DNA of 64,000 nt from Cepaea nemoralis. Its lineage: Eukaryota; Mollusca; Gastropoda; Stylommatophora; Helicidae. Position numbers and translations under genes: made by a program. This document shows, in pieces, positions 11,990 through 21,011 of this stretch (its first letter is position 1; every line of letters starts with the position of its first letter). Below the pieces are notes generated by a model that worked only from the letters and a program-made list of their open reading frames with translations, was not told the origin of the DNA and did no database searches. The DNA lies in the NCBI GenBank assembly GCA_014155875.1, contig JACEFZ010027920.1, positions 62,001 through 126,000 of the forward strand, in the 5' to 3' direction.

Positions 11990-12965
11990 TGACTAGACTC
12001 GTGCATTCATCATTTTCATGTGCCTTGCCGGCTGGCCTAGCCATTCATATCTCTCCACAGATTTCGGTCCCTGGTGCTCAGAATCAAATATGCCGATGAT
12101 ATCCCACCATGCCACTGTCTCGGTCCATCCCGCATGCAATCATCACAGTGTTTTCCAATGTCTCTCTTCTCACTACATGACCAAAGAATGATGTTTGTCT
12201 CCTTCTTATATAGTTGTATATAATGTTCTAGTGGCATTAGCCTTTACCGGGCGATCATTGTTAGTTACTCTGGAGGTCCAACATATTTGCAACATTCGTC
12301 TCAGTACTTTTAATTCTTCTATTATGATTCCATTTGGCCCAGATGTTTTTACTTTCTTCATATGCTTGATAGCACCAGTGACTTCATCTTTTAGTAGCGG
12401 TGGTCCTTCGAAATGACTTTCTTCTGTCAGTTCTGCTCTTTCTCCATCATATAACTCTCTTATGTATTCATTCCATGTCTTTATTATAGCACTTTCTTAG
12501 AATAACATTATTATTTCTGTTTTTGATTTCACACAACTTCTGCTTACTACTTATGTTTCTTCTTGTCAACTCATTAATCTCTCTGTGCATATCCTGAGTA
12601 TCTTTAATAGAATTCAGTTCAATTTTATTGCTTGCTTGTTTAACCAATTTTCTCTTTACTACATGCACTTGCTAACGCCAGGTATTGTCTTGATTTATTT
12701 ATTAAGGCATTTCTAAACCTTTTATTGATCAGTACACAGTCAATCTGTTTAAATGTTTTTTTTAATTGGGGCCTTTCCCTGTGTACATGAGTCTATTACA
12801 GTGTTCAAACCGTTTGTTTCCAATAATCATATTATTTAGTTTGGCCCATTCCATCGGTTGTTATCCTTCTTCATGTTTAGTTCCTAAACCATAATCACCA
12901 ACTATGGCTTCCATTCTTCACTTTCCTGCTTTGCATTGAAATCTCCAAGTGTCAGGTATTCAGAT
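11990..12965 (-). pseudogene. RTE-type LINE fragment (endonuclease end, RT start, C-terminus)
   Basis: Minus-strand reading gives an endonuclease tail (LTLGDFNAKQ, then QIDCVLINKRFRNALI near 12740). It is followed by a pre-RT segment (LYDGERAEL, EVTGAIKHMKK, SGPNG near 12480-12340). The frame then jumps to C-terminal sequence (FGHVVRRETLEN, near 12180; STRDRNLWRDMNG near 12040). The catalytic RT core is missing, so the copy is internally deleted as well as frameshifted and stopped. Confidence 0.75.
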
Positions 12966-13695
12966 AGAGTAACTATGACTGAAAGATGAGATGTAAGGAG
13001 TTAAAGATAGTTAAACAATAGTTCAAATGAAAACAGACTACAGCAATGGTCAATAGTAATACATGATATGTACAGAAAGCCAGCCAGGCAGCTAAGCCAG
13101 TGAGCTCTAATGACAAAAACTCGGGTTACCAAGAAGAAAGTTCAAGACCAGGATTATTATTCCAAATTAGGCAGAAAGAACCCTTTATTCAGGCATAGGT
13201 AGCCCAACGACAAGTCATACAAGAGCGACCAGTCATACATGTAAGAGGATTCATACAAGCTAGAAAGGTTACATGTTACATCACAAGCAAACACACTGAG
13301 TACATATATACAAGAAGAATTTTGCATCATTTGGACAGTATCAACAACATGTCCTGTATTTATACTTCCAGTGTATTTTCACAAACATAATTATTTGTGG
13401 ATGTGTGTGTGAGTGAGAATCAATTGAGAAACAGATAGTCTGGTGTGTGATGCGAGAGGACATTAACGATTGTCAGCAGCAGTATCCCACAAGTGTATGC
13501 CAGCGTCTGGAACTGCACTAGATCACAAAAGAGAGAAACTATAGTATGTCAAAGCATACCACAAGCTGGACTATATATATTGTAAATTGGGCCACAAAGC
13601 ACTCTGTCCATAGTGGACAGTGTATAAGAATTCCATGAACAAAATAAGAGTGGGTGACTCAGCTGGCTGCGGAGGTTTGTTTGGGTGTGCATCCT
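12966..13695. other. No recognised feature
   Basis: Unique-looking sequence in which I see no domain, element end or tandem repeat that I can support. Confidence 0.45.
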
Positions 13696-13697
13696 CA

Positions 13698-13785
13698 GAA
13701 ATAAATGGAGTCGGCTCTTTGGCGAAGGGGTTATGGGCGCAGTTCGTAACTCCATATACCAGCCTACGAAAAACAGCAATGTCGA
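13698..13785 (+). mobile_element. SINE family C head fragment
   Basis: CTTTGGCGAAGGGGTTATGG followed by GCAGTTCGTAACTCC matches the tRNA-like head of family C. The body is absent. The block at 13980-14045 (CACACTGCGGGATTTGCTGA and on) recurs at 15925-15975, so both sites carry another shared repeat. Confidence 0.55.
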
Positions 13786-14124
13786 TTTTTTAGGCGGACG
13801 AGCCATGGACCAGGCAGACATTCTGAATGCTCAATGAGAAGCAAGTCATTTACGAGAAACAAGTGATGACTGTAAATCTACAACCATGGTCAGGCTGCGA
13901 GAACAGCAAGCTTAAAAGAGATGTAGCCAAACAAGAACACTATGCAGGAAGCCAAATAAGATTAATAAACCAACACAGACCTGGTGTTGTGAGCTTGCTA
14001 CACACTGCGGGATTTGCTGAGGAGGGGATCCGAGCACTTACCCTGGACCTACAACGTAGCCTCTTGGCACAAAGCATTATGTTTAATTCTTGTGGTTTTA
14101 TTTGAGATATCGCAATTTCTACAC

Positions 14125-14240
14125 TTAGTCATAACATGTTTGTATTTCCACTTGACTACTGCTTGCTATTGGTGCCTTAACTTGTATAATATTTATATTT
14201 CTTGGTTTACATTTTAATTTGACAATAAAAACTATCTCAC
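14125..14240 (-). pseudogene. LINE endonuclease fragment, downstream half
   Basis: The minus strand reads GEIVFIVKLK then PRNINIIQVKAPIASSS, a standard APE-type endonuclease strand of RTE LINEs (usually NIIQVYAPT). It continues the endonuclease start at 15249-15775 after an insertion of about 1 kb. Confidence 0.65.
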
Positions 14241-14244
14241 CTAA

Positions 14245-15245
14245 AGGGCCGTGGCAAATATCCTGAGGTGATCCGAAAGTTTGGCTTGCGACCTGACATC
14301 GTACTTTTAGCTCCTCGTCAGCCAAGCAGCTAACGCTGATTGAGCTGACCGCCCCTTACGAGTCCATTATTGAGGAGCAACACGTGTACAAATAGCAAAG
14401 TATGATGACATGGTTGCAAGCCTTAGGCGGGCGCCAAAGATATGGTCTCTAACTCCGTGTTTAATGTGCTGAAGCGAATGGGCAAGCAAGGGCTCGAGCC
14501 CAGAAACGACTGTGTGAGGTGGTCGAAAAGGCCTTGTGCTGGCTATGGAACTGCCGGAACTTAGAGTGGAATGAGTCTCTAAACTAGTATGGTTAGAAGC
14601 GGTAACTGCAGTACCAACAATCTCTCAACGAAGACCATGAACTGTCAACATCTCGTGGCAGCTCTTTAGCCTTTCCTCCGAGCGTGGGTGGTAAGTCTGA
14701 GTGCAGTCAAACCGTGTAAATGTCGGCCGAAGTCTTATCTCCATAACATAGCGATAATCATCCGTAAGTCGCACTCAGCTGCAAAGACCAAGAGGTGGGT
14801 CCAAACGTAAAGGAGGAACCGGCTTCCTAGGAGAGTGCGGCGCCATGAACGGGGCACGGAGAAGGAACATGGCAAAGATGACAAATGGAGGCGGCAGAGG
14901 CCGTGGCGTGGGATGAAGCTGGCATCCCACGACCACACGTGCTAAGGGGCAGGCACAGGCTGCACGGGCTCTCCCCACCGAGGGAGGGAGGGCCTGAGAG
15001 TGGACATGATAACAGCGAAGGGAGAAGCTTAACATCAGGGATAACAATTGTGACCGAACGTCTCCACGGCAGGGGTAAGACGCCCGGAGTCATGACCCGG
15101 ACGGGACCACCCCCAGAGAATATCAAGAGATTTAAGGTCCGAAATACTTGGGGAAGGGGGTTCACTTCTAACGATCAGAAGCCCCCTGCCGTGTTTGCTC
15201 GGAGGAGGAGTTTTTACGATTATCTTATTTTATCAGATAACAATT
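14245..15245 (+). pseudogene. Unassigned retroelement 3' region, possible PD-(D/E)XK-like segment
   Basis: The plus strand near 14262-14400 reads VIRKFGLRPDIVLLAP, then QLTLIELTAPYES, then AKYDDMVASLRRAP in three frames. I recall this RPD..IELT..KY pattern from the C-terminal part of some non-LTR retroelement proteins. It resembles a PD-(D/E)XK nuclease arrangement, but that is inference. The later part gives GPPPENIKRFKVRNTWGRGF then QKPPAVFARRRSFYDYL, ending at LSDNN and a stop near 15247. The block is GC-richer than its surroundings and lies between two halves of a LINE endonuclease on the opposite strand, so it is a later insertion. The family is not identified. Confidence 0.5.
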
Positions 15246-15248
15246 AAT

Positions 15249-15775
15249 TTATTTAGCTGTTTCCTCACCAAACATTAGTCCTACTCCTTTTCCATATGTA
15301 TTACCCCCTGAAAAAATTATTGTGTGCTTGCCTGTTATTACTTTACTAGATCTCCGCCACCTCATCTCACTCATGTCTAAGATATTAATGTTCACATTTT
15401 TCATTTCTTTTATTACATTACCTAACTTTCCTATCTCAACTATGTCCTGACATTCCATGTTCCTATTTTAAACTTGTTCATTTTGGTATTGCCATCAGTA
15501 GCTTGATGATGGTATGGTGTCACTTGTGGCTCATGGCAGTCTATATGAGATGAAGGTGTCCTAATACAGTCGATAACGTCAATCTCAGACTCTGATCTCT
15601 CAAAATACATAGTATGTGGTAGATAATATGATGGTTTTTGCTTGCCTTCCGTATTCACACATGGGTCTTTTACCTCTGCCTTTGACAGCAATTTTCGAGT
15701 GTCAGGACAAGAGAATTCCCTGCTCAGCCCAGCTGCAGAGTTTTGCACTGATCCCGGTGGATACTCAGACACACC
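15249..15775 (-). pseudogene. LINE ORF2 start with APE-type endonuclease, upstream half
   Basis: Two minus-strand frames join near 15455: KMNKFKIGTWNVRT, then GKLGNVIKEMKN, ILDMSEMRWRRS, and GGNTYGKGVGLMFGEETAK. GTWNVRT and the SEMRW motif (usually SEVRW) are hallmark N-terminal endonuclease motifs of RTE/jockey-like LINEs. A frameshift lies between GTWNVRT and GKLGN. The frame stops where the 14245-15245 insertion begins. Confidence 0.75.
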
Positions 15776-15844
15776 TATAACCTTATTTTTCCCAGTGTCT
15801 GAATAGATTTATATTCTGCTATTGTGTTGATTTTGATGATATAA

Positions 15845-15980
15845 GACTTTGGCCATTCAGAAAGCAAAGGCAAACTACTAAATGCAAATGACAAAATGCA
15901 AATGATCCATCCATCCAATGGTATTGCTAGCCACAACACACTGCAGGATTTACTGAGGAGTGGATCCAAGCACTTGTGAA
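15845..15980 (+). mobile_element. SINE family C body fragment and shared repeat
   Basis: GGCCATTCAGAAAGCAAAGG then CAAACTACTAAATGC matches the family C body. The next block (CACTGCAGGATTTACTGAGG) matches 13990-14045. It has no head and no 3' tail. Confidence 0.5.
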
Positions 15981-16029
15981 CTGAATGGTTTGATGTGTAA
16001 TGAGGATGATCTGTCGACAATCTAACTAA

Positions 16030-16190
16030 CTAATTAACATTCGAATATCACATGACAATCACAAACGCCATTTTAGCTTCCGTAAAATAGGTTAGTCTAA
16101 TATTCTGTGCATAGCGAGTGGTTGATATTATCTTGTCTTTGAAATAAATTCAATTATTTGGCATATGGTAAGTACAGTAAAAAGCTATCC
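16030..16190 (+). repeat. Dispersed 140-bp repeat, copy 1 of 3
   Basis: Contains CATTTTAGCTTCCGTAAAAT, GGTTAGTCTAATATTCTGTG and a TGGTT..AAATTCAATTA block. Copies 2 and 3 at 16790-16935 and 17770-17900 keep the same order with indels. No coding is seen. It forms part of a local cluster of AT-rich repeats that runs to 19.4 kb. Confidence 0.75.
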
Positions 16191-16261
16191 AGATATGCAG
16201 ATTTCATAATTATAAAGCAATTCAGAAAATGTTACTGAAATAAAATTTAAAAAAAAAAAAA

Positions 16262-16508
16262 AAAAGTTGTTGGGTATCCCTTACGGGACGTTGCAGTCAA
16301 CACCAGCATTTTTCAGCTGCTGTTGATGTACTAGGCAAGTGTTACGTTCGGTAGTTTGCCATTGCTTTCTGAACGACCGGCTCCCATACCAGCACATTAT
16401 AACACAACGCGACACGGTCTGCTGCACAAATCGGTCACAGCTGAGCTTCGAACACCTGGTACCCGGCCCATGAACCGCATTCGCAAGCCTTTAGTCATGG
16501 AGCCGGTG
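16262..16508 (-). mobile_element. tRNA-derived SINE, family C
   Basis: Minus strand: head CCGGCTCCATGACTAAAGGC, B box GGTGTTCGAAGCTC, body GGTCGTTCAGAAAGCAATGG and tail beginning ATGCTGGTGTTGACTGCAAC. It ends in an A-rich/T-rich run at 16250-16266. The copy looks full length. Confidence 0.75.
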
Positions 16509-16789
16509 TTACTGAAATACAGACTGGTAAATATTCGGAATCTGAATTGACAATTTCAATTCATTCACAATAATCAATATGTCTCGGTCTGAATTATCTT
16601 ATGATAAATTAAGACTCTTATCTCTGTTCAATGAATGAGATTCTTAACTCTAAGATTCTAAGACTGACAATAGGGAATTCGATCGTGCCACGACTCAAAC
16701 TGAAAACGGAAGTGATATACCGCGCCACCACGGCCTGATCCATTGTGTCCCCAAAATGGCTGCTGTAAAGACCATTCATGCTTACGACG

Positions 16790-16935
16790 TCATTCATTCA
16801 TTCAAATATCACGTGACCATAACAGACGCCATCTTAGCTTCTGCAGAAAAGGTTAGTCTAATATTCTGTGCATAGCGATTGGTTGAAATTATTGTGACCT
16901 TTTAAACAAATTGAATTACTTGGCAAAAAGTAAGT
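16790..16935 (+). repeat. Dispersed 140-bp repeat, copy 2
   Basis: Matches copy 1 over TTAGCTTC..GGTTAGTCTAATATTCTGTG and the TTGGTTGAAATTATT block. A CACGTGAC palindrome-containing motif lies just before it. Confidence 0.75.
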
Positions 16936-17340
16936 AATTTTCTAGAGCTTGTTTATTTAATATTAAGATATTTTTAGATGGATATTCAAATTCACTACCC
17001 ATTTTTACATATATTTGGAGATGTCATCGCTGAATTCGCTTTACATGACATTAAAATAAATATGTCTGCGAGATGTTTGAATGGAACTCCAAGATGGCGG
17101 CAGCCAGCCATGGGAACTTTTAACGCTCAAACATGCAATTTGAACTACTAAAGTTAAAGAGAATACAAGTTTAAAGATTATTAATAATTTATTTGTATAC
17201 TTGTACTATTTTTTTATCATTTAACATGACGGAACATATTATTCAAGTCAGTTTTCATATCCGCCTGTGACTCGTTTGAGACAATCTCACATGGACCGGA
17301 AGTGGAGATAAATGGACACACTTAAGAGTCCTGAAATTAA

Positions 17341-17425
17341 GGAAATCGTGTCAATTTTTGGCACTCTTCCGAATAACGGTCCCAAACTTTTTATTGTAAA
17401 AAGTATCCCTTAAAGGGCCTCATTA
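17341..17425 (+). repeat. Dispersed repeat core, GTCCC..AAGTATCCCTT
   Basis: The block GGCACTCTTCCGAATAACGG then TTTATTGTAAAAAGTATCCC and GGCCTCATTAGGTG recurs at 54675-54745 (+) and, inverted, at 24935-24985. At 17.4 and 54.7 kb it is followed by the same minus-strand open frame. Confidence 0.8.
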
Positions 17426-17430
17426 GGTGT

Positions 17431-17637
17431 TTATGCTCGTTCCGGGGCGATATGCTGATTCAGGGGCGATTTGTTGTCGATCACTTCTGGTTGAGTGTGT
17501 GGTGGACTGCTAGACCAATCGATGGATGCAATAAATGTTTCTGGGTCTGAAGAGCCCTCATCGGAGTGTATATCAATATCTTGAGCTATTAACGATAATG
17601 AGGGCCTTCCAGGCCCAGAAACATTTATTGCATCCAC
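17431..17637 (-). other. Repeat-borne ORF fragment conserved at 54.8 kb
   Basis: The minus-strand frame includes IAQDIDIHSDEGSS, ETFIASIDWSSSPPHTQP and VIDN. At 54820-55008 (-) a second copy reads IAQDIDIHSNDSEDPP, ELFIASIDQSSNPPHTQP then stop. Substitutions keep the reading frame and most residue classes, so this was once coding, probably the tail of a transposon protein. I do not recognise the family. In this copy 24-nt inverted repeats (17524-17547 and 17612-17635, 23 of 24 paired) enclose the frame. Confidence 0.45.
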
Positions 17638-17769
17638 GCCGATCCACGATCATAAGCATACTTTAACCGGAAGCCATTTTCCGCGCTTGCGCAGAAGGGT
17701 TTCGTCGTGTCACTACATCATGGACTATTACCATAACCTGTGTGTATCTGATTAGATATATTTAAATAA

Positions 17770-17900
17770 CTTGTGGCAATAACGATTGCCATCTCAGCTT
17801 CCGGTAAAATGGCCAGTCTAATCATTGTGCATATAGCCGGTGGTTAGATTTGAATTTGTCTTTGACAAACTTTCACAATTTGACATACCATAAATAATAA
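17770..17900 (+). repeat. Dispersed 140-bp repeat, copy 3
   Basis: Shares GCCATCTCAGCTTCCGGTAA and GTCTAATCATTGTGCATA with copies 1 and 2. It leads straight into the satellite array. Confidence 0.7.
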
Positions 17901-17904
17901 TAAT

Positions 17905-19440
17905 TTTTTTAGTACAATTAATAGATATATTTTAATTTTAGTTGCATTTTCGAATTGGCATCCAAATATACATATATCTGGAAAGTTTCATTGAAATATA
18001 TGGGTTACTTCTGGTAGAAAAATTTTTTTTTTGCGGACATGATAAATTCCTCTTTGTGATTGTAAATCCACATTGTCGGCACGCCAAAAAAAGTGTTTTT
18101 AGTACAATTAATAGATATATTTTAATTTTAGTTGCATTTTCGAGTTGTGCATCAAAAGATACATATATTTGGAAAGTTTCATTGAAATATATGCATTACT
18201 TCTGGTAGAAAACAATTAATGAATTATTTTTATAAAAATATATGTACTTTCTCATAAATTCCTCTTTGTAAATCCACATTGTCGGCACGCCAAAAAAAGT
18301 GTTTTTAGTACAATTAATAGATATATTTTAATTTTAGTTGCATTTTCGAGTTGTGCATCAAAAGATACATATATTTGGAAAGTTTCATTGAAATATATGC
18401 ATTACTTCTGGTAGAAAACAATTAATGAATTATTTTTATAAAAATATATGTACTTTCTCATAAATTCCTCTTTGTGATTGTAAATCCACATTGTCGGCAC
18501 ACCAAAAAAAGTGTTTTTAGTACAATTAATAGATATATTTTAATTTTAGTTGCATTTTCGAGTTGTGCATCAAAAGATACATATATTTGGAAAGATTCAT
18601 TGAAATATATGCATTACTTCTGGTAGAAAAAATAATATATTTTTAATTGTGGACATTATTAAATTCTTTGCGATTAGAAATCCAAAATGTCGGATGTTGG
18701 CATGCTTGTCACTTAATTTTAAAACATGCAATTTGAACTACAAGTTAAAGAGAATACGTGGTTACAATTATTAATAATAATATAATAATTAATAGTCATA
18801 AAGGCATCTTTCACTGAGGTATAAAGTATCAAGGGATCTTTCACTGAGGTATAAATAATGTAAAATCCACATTGTCGGGACGCAAAAAAAGAATGTTTTT
18901 AGTGCAAATAATAGATATACTTTAATTTTAACTGGACTTTATAATTGTGCATCCAAAGATACATATATTTGGAAAAGTTTCGTTGAAATATACGCATTAT
19001 TTCTTGTAGAAAAAAAATTATTTTAGCGGACGTGGTTAAAATTTCTCTTTGCGATTGTAAATCCACATTGTCGGTACGCAAAAAAAAATGTTTTTAGTGC
19101 AAATAATAGATATTCTTTAATTTTAACTGGATTTTATAATTGTGCATCCAAAGATACATATATTTGAAAAGTTTCGTTGAAATATACGCGTTATTTCTTG
19201 TAGAAAAAAAATTATTTTTGCGGATGTGGTTAAAATTTCTATTTGCGATTGTAGATCCACATTGTCGGAACGCAAAAAAAAAATGTTTTTAGTGCAAATA
19301 ATAGATATTCTTTGATTTTAACTGGATGTTATAATTGTGCATCCAAAGATACATATATTTGGAAAGTTTCGTTGAAATATACGCATTATTTCTTGTAGAA
19401 TAAAAATTATTTTTGCGGACGTGGTTAAAATTTCAATAGA
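17905..19440 (+). repeat. AT-rich satellite, about 190-215 bp period, 7-8 units
   Basis: Units carry TTTTTAGTACAATTAATAGA, a GATACATATATTTGGAAAG block, TCTGGTAGAAAA and CCACATTGTCGGCACGC. The AGT(A/G)CAA anchor falls at 17911, 18101, 18307, 18519, 18901, 19096 and 19291, giving spacings of 190, 206, 212, 382, 195 and 195. The 382 gap holds one decayed unit. The last three units form a subtype (AGTGCAAATAATAGATA). The array ends inside a unit at 19440, where a Penelope-like end begins. Confidence 0.9.
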
Positions 19441-20335
19441 GCTGGCACAAAAGAGTACACAGTAATGCGATCATCTGCACACGTTGCGACATGAGGTATC
19501 TTGGAGAGACGGGCCTTCGTCTTGCGGACAGATTTAGACAACATTTATCCGATATCGACAGTGGTGCCAAGAAACCGGTACCCCTACACTTTAACAGTTC
19601 CGACCACTGTGGGGTTGCCGACATACGTGTTACGGCGATAAAATCGTGCACATCTCACGAACGCGATCGCAAGATATTGGAAAACCGTCTTATCTTCCAG
19701 TTGGGTTCACTTTCCCCTCACGGCCTCAATGTCCAACACAGTTTTATTTAAGTCCTCCACACCCCTTATCCACAAACCCCCCCCCCCCTCCATCTCCGCC
19801 ATCTTATAGTCCACTTCATAGCCATTTGTATGTCCTTCACAGGACGTGGTAGTCACCACTAGCATTATCTCTGCTTTCTGTGACTTCTTGTTTGGTTTGC
19901 ATGGGGTCGTTTCTCATTGCGTTCTTAACTACCGTCACTTGTAACTTGGCGGAATTGCGTACTGCATCCGTTACATCGTAACAGAGTTACACATCCATAT
20001 TTTTCTATTCGCTCTCCTGGGCGCAACCTGATCCCCCTAGCGCGGTTTCCCTCACCGGTTGAATTAACCAATCACCGAGTTTCTGGCTGTACTGACCTTT
20101 AGGCAGTTGACCCCTTTACACTACATCCGTTCCATTCCAGCCTTGGATAGCCGTCTCAAGCTTTGACGCAGATGAGTTGATATTTAGACATTCATGTAGT
20201 GTCGATCGTGTATTAGTTAATCTATTTTTGTTTGTTTGTTCTGTGCTGACGAAGGCTTTGGCCGCAACGTCCATTGTTTTTTGTAGTTGTGCTTTGGTAA
20301 AACTCTCAACCTACTTCTCGTTTTTCAGTGATTCA
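19441..20335 (+). mobile_element. Penelope-like element, 5'-truncated (GIY-YIG end and 3' region)
   Basis: It begins inside a satellite unit with an open frame running into the GIY-YIG domain. It continues through a non-coding 3' region holding GACGAAGGCTTTGGCCGCAA and TACTTCTCGTTTTTCAG. The reverse transcriptase half is absent. The two other 3' fragments in the window (4765-5050 and 26270-26480, both minus) share the 3' region. Confidence 0.75.
19455..19751 (+). pseudogene. GIY-YIG endonuclease domain of Penelope-like element
   Basis: The frame reads AIICTRCDMRYLGETG, LRLADRFRQHLSDI, VPLHFNSSDHC, ILENRLIFQLG and GLNVQHSFI then stop. Y-x-GETG, R(F)xxHL, HFN..H and E..LI..LG..GLN are the signature positions of the GIY-YIG nuclease at the C-terminus of Penelope-like elements, which nicks target DNA. 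The catalytic Arg (RF) and Glu (ENRLI) are present. In these elements this domain follows the reverse transcriptase, which is missing here by 5' truncation. The nuclease frame itself is unbroken. Confidence 0.82.
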
Positions 20336-20404
20336 TACAGTACACGGTGAGTACAACTGTGGTCGATCATGCTGTCTTTCTGTATTTCTTTCTGCAAATC
20401 TTTT

Positions 20405-20612
20405 TCATATCGTGGCCAATCTTCTTGTCTTCTTCTTCTTCAGTGTTCCGAGCCATTGAGGTTCTTTGCTGCAGATACGTCTCCATTCGTCTCTCTGGTT
20501 GACTTCCTATTGCCAGTCGTTGATTCCAAGTGCTTGTAGGTCTGTATATATATATTATCTCTCCACCGCCTTCTTGGTCTACCTAGGTGTCCACCGCAAA
20601 TCTGCAAAAAAA
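20405..20612 (-). pseudogene. LINE-B 3' end fragment
   Basis: The minus-strand frame contains GRPRRRWRDNIY, TYKHLESTTGN and ETNGDVSAAKNLNGSEH then stop. It matches the C-terminus of the longer LINE-B at 30265-32555 (WRRIVSAAKNPNGSER). It is severely 5' truncated. Confidence 0.75.
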
Positions 20613-20835
20613 ATCTTTTATTTGTTAAAAATCTATAATGAACCATCAGATTTTAAATTTGAGTATTTACTAATGGGACCACCACCAAAAGATGGGCCTT
20701 GAGAAACCGAATCTAATGGTACCAAGATGATGCATGTATGTCAATTAGAAGCAAAGATATGCAACTTTGAGTGTCGTGATCGTAAACACAGAAATTAATT
20801 AATATAATAGCTAATGGCGGCCATTTTTATATGCT

Positions 20836-21000
20836 AATTAGATAACGTTGCACACTATCTAAACAGGATGTAACACATATCGTGCATTGCACAATTCCAC
20901 AGAATACAAGATACAACTTGCCAGGGTTTAAAGCTAATATAAAGAATGCTCGTGGTAATTAATTAATATAACTACTAATTAGCGGCCATTTTTATATGCT
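20836..21000 (+). repeat. 165-bp tandem repeat, unit 1
   Basis: Starts AATTAGATAACGTTGCACAC and ends TTTTTATATGCT. It matches unit 2 at 23386-23550 with only about five differences. The units were adjacent before the LINE arrived. Confidence 0.85.
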
Positions 21001-21011
21001 AATTAGGTAAC

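Noticed and set aside
12037..12237. Separate small gene ending STRDRNLWRDMNG
   Set aside because: It is the C-terminal tail of the LINE at 11990-12965.
14735..15165. Overlapping minus-strand ORFs as genes
   Set aside because: Antisense of the GC-rich retroelement segment, which has family-like residues only on the plus strand.
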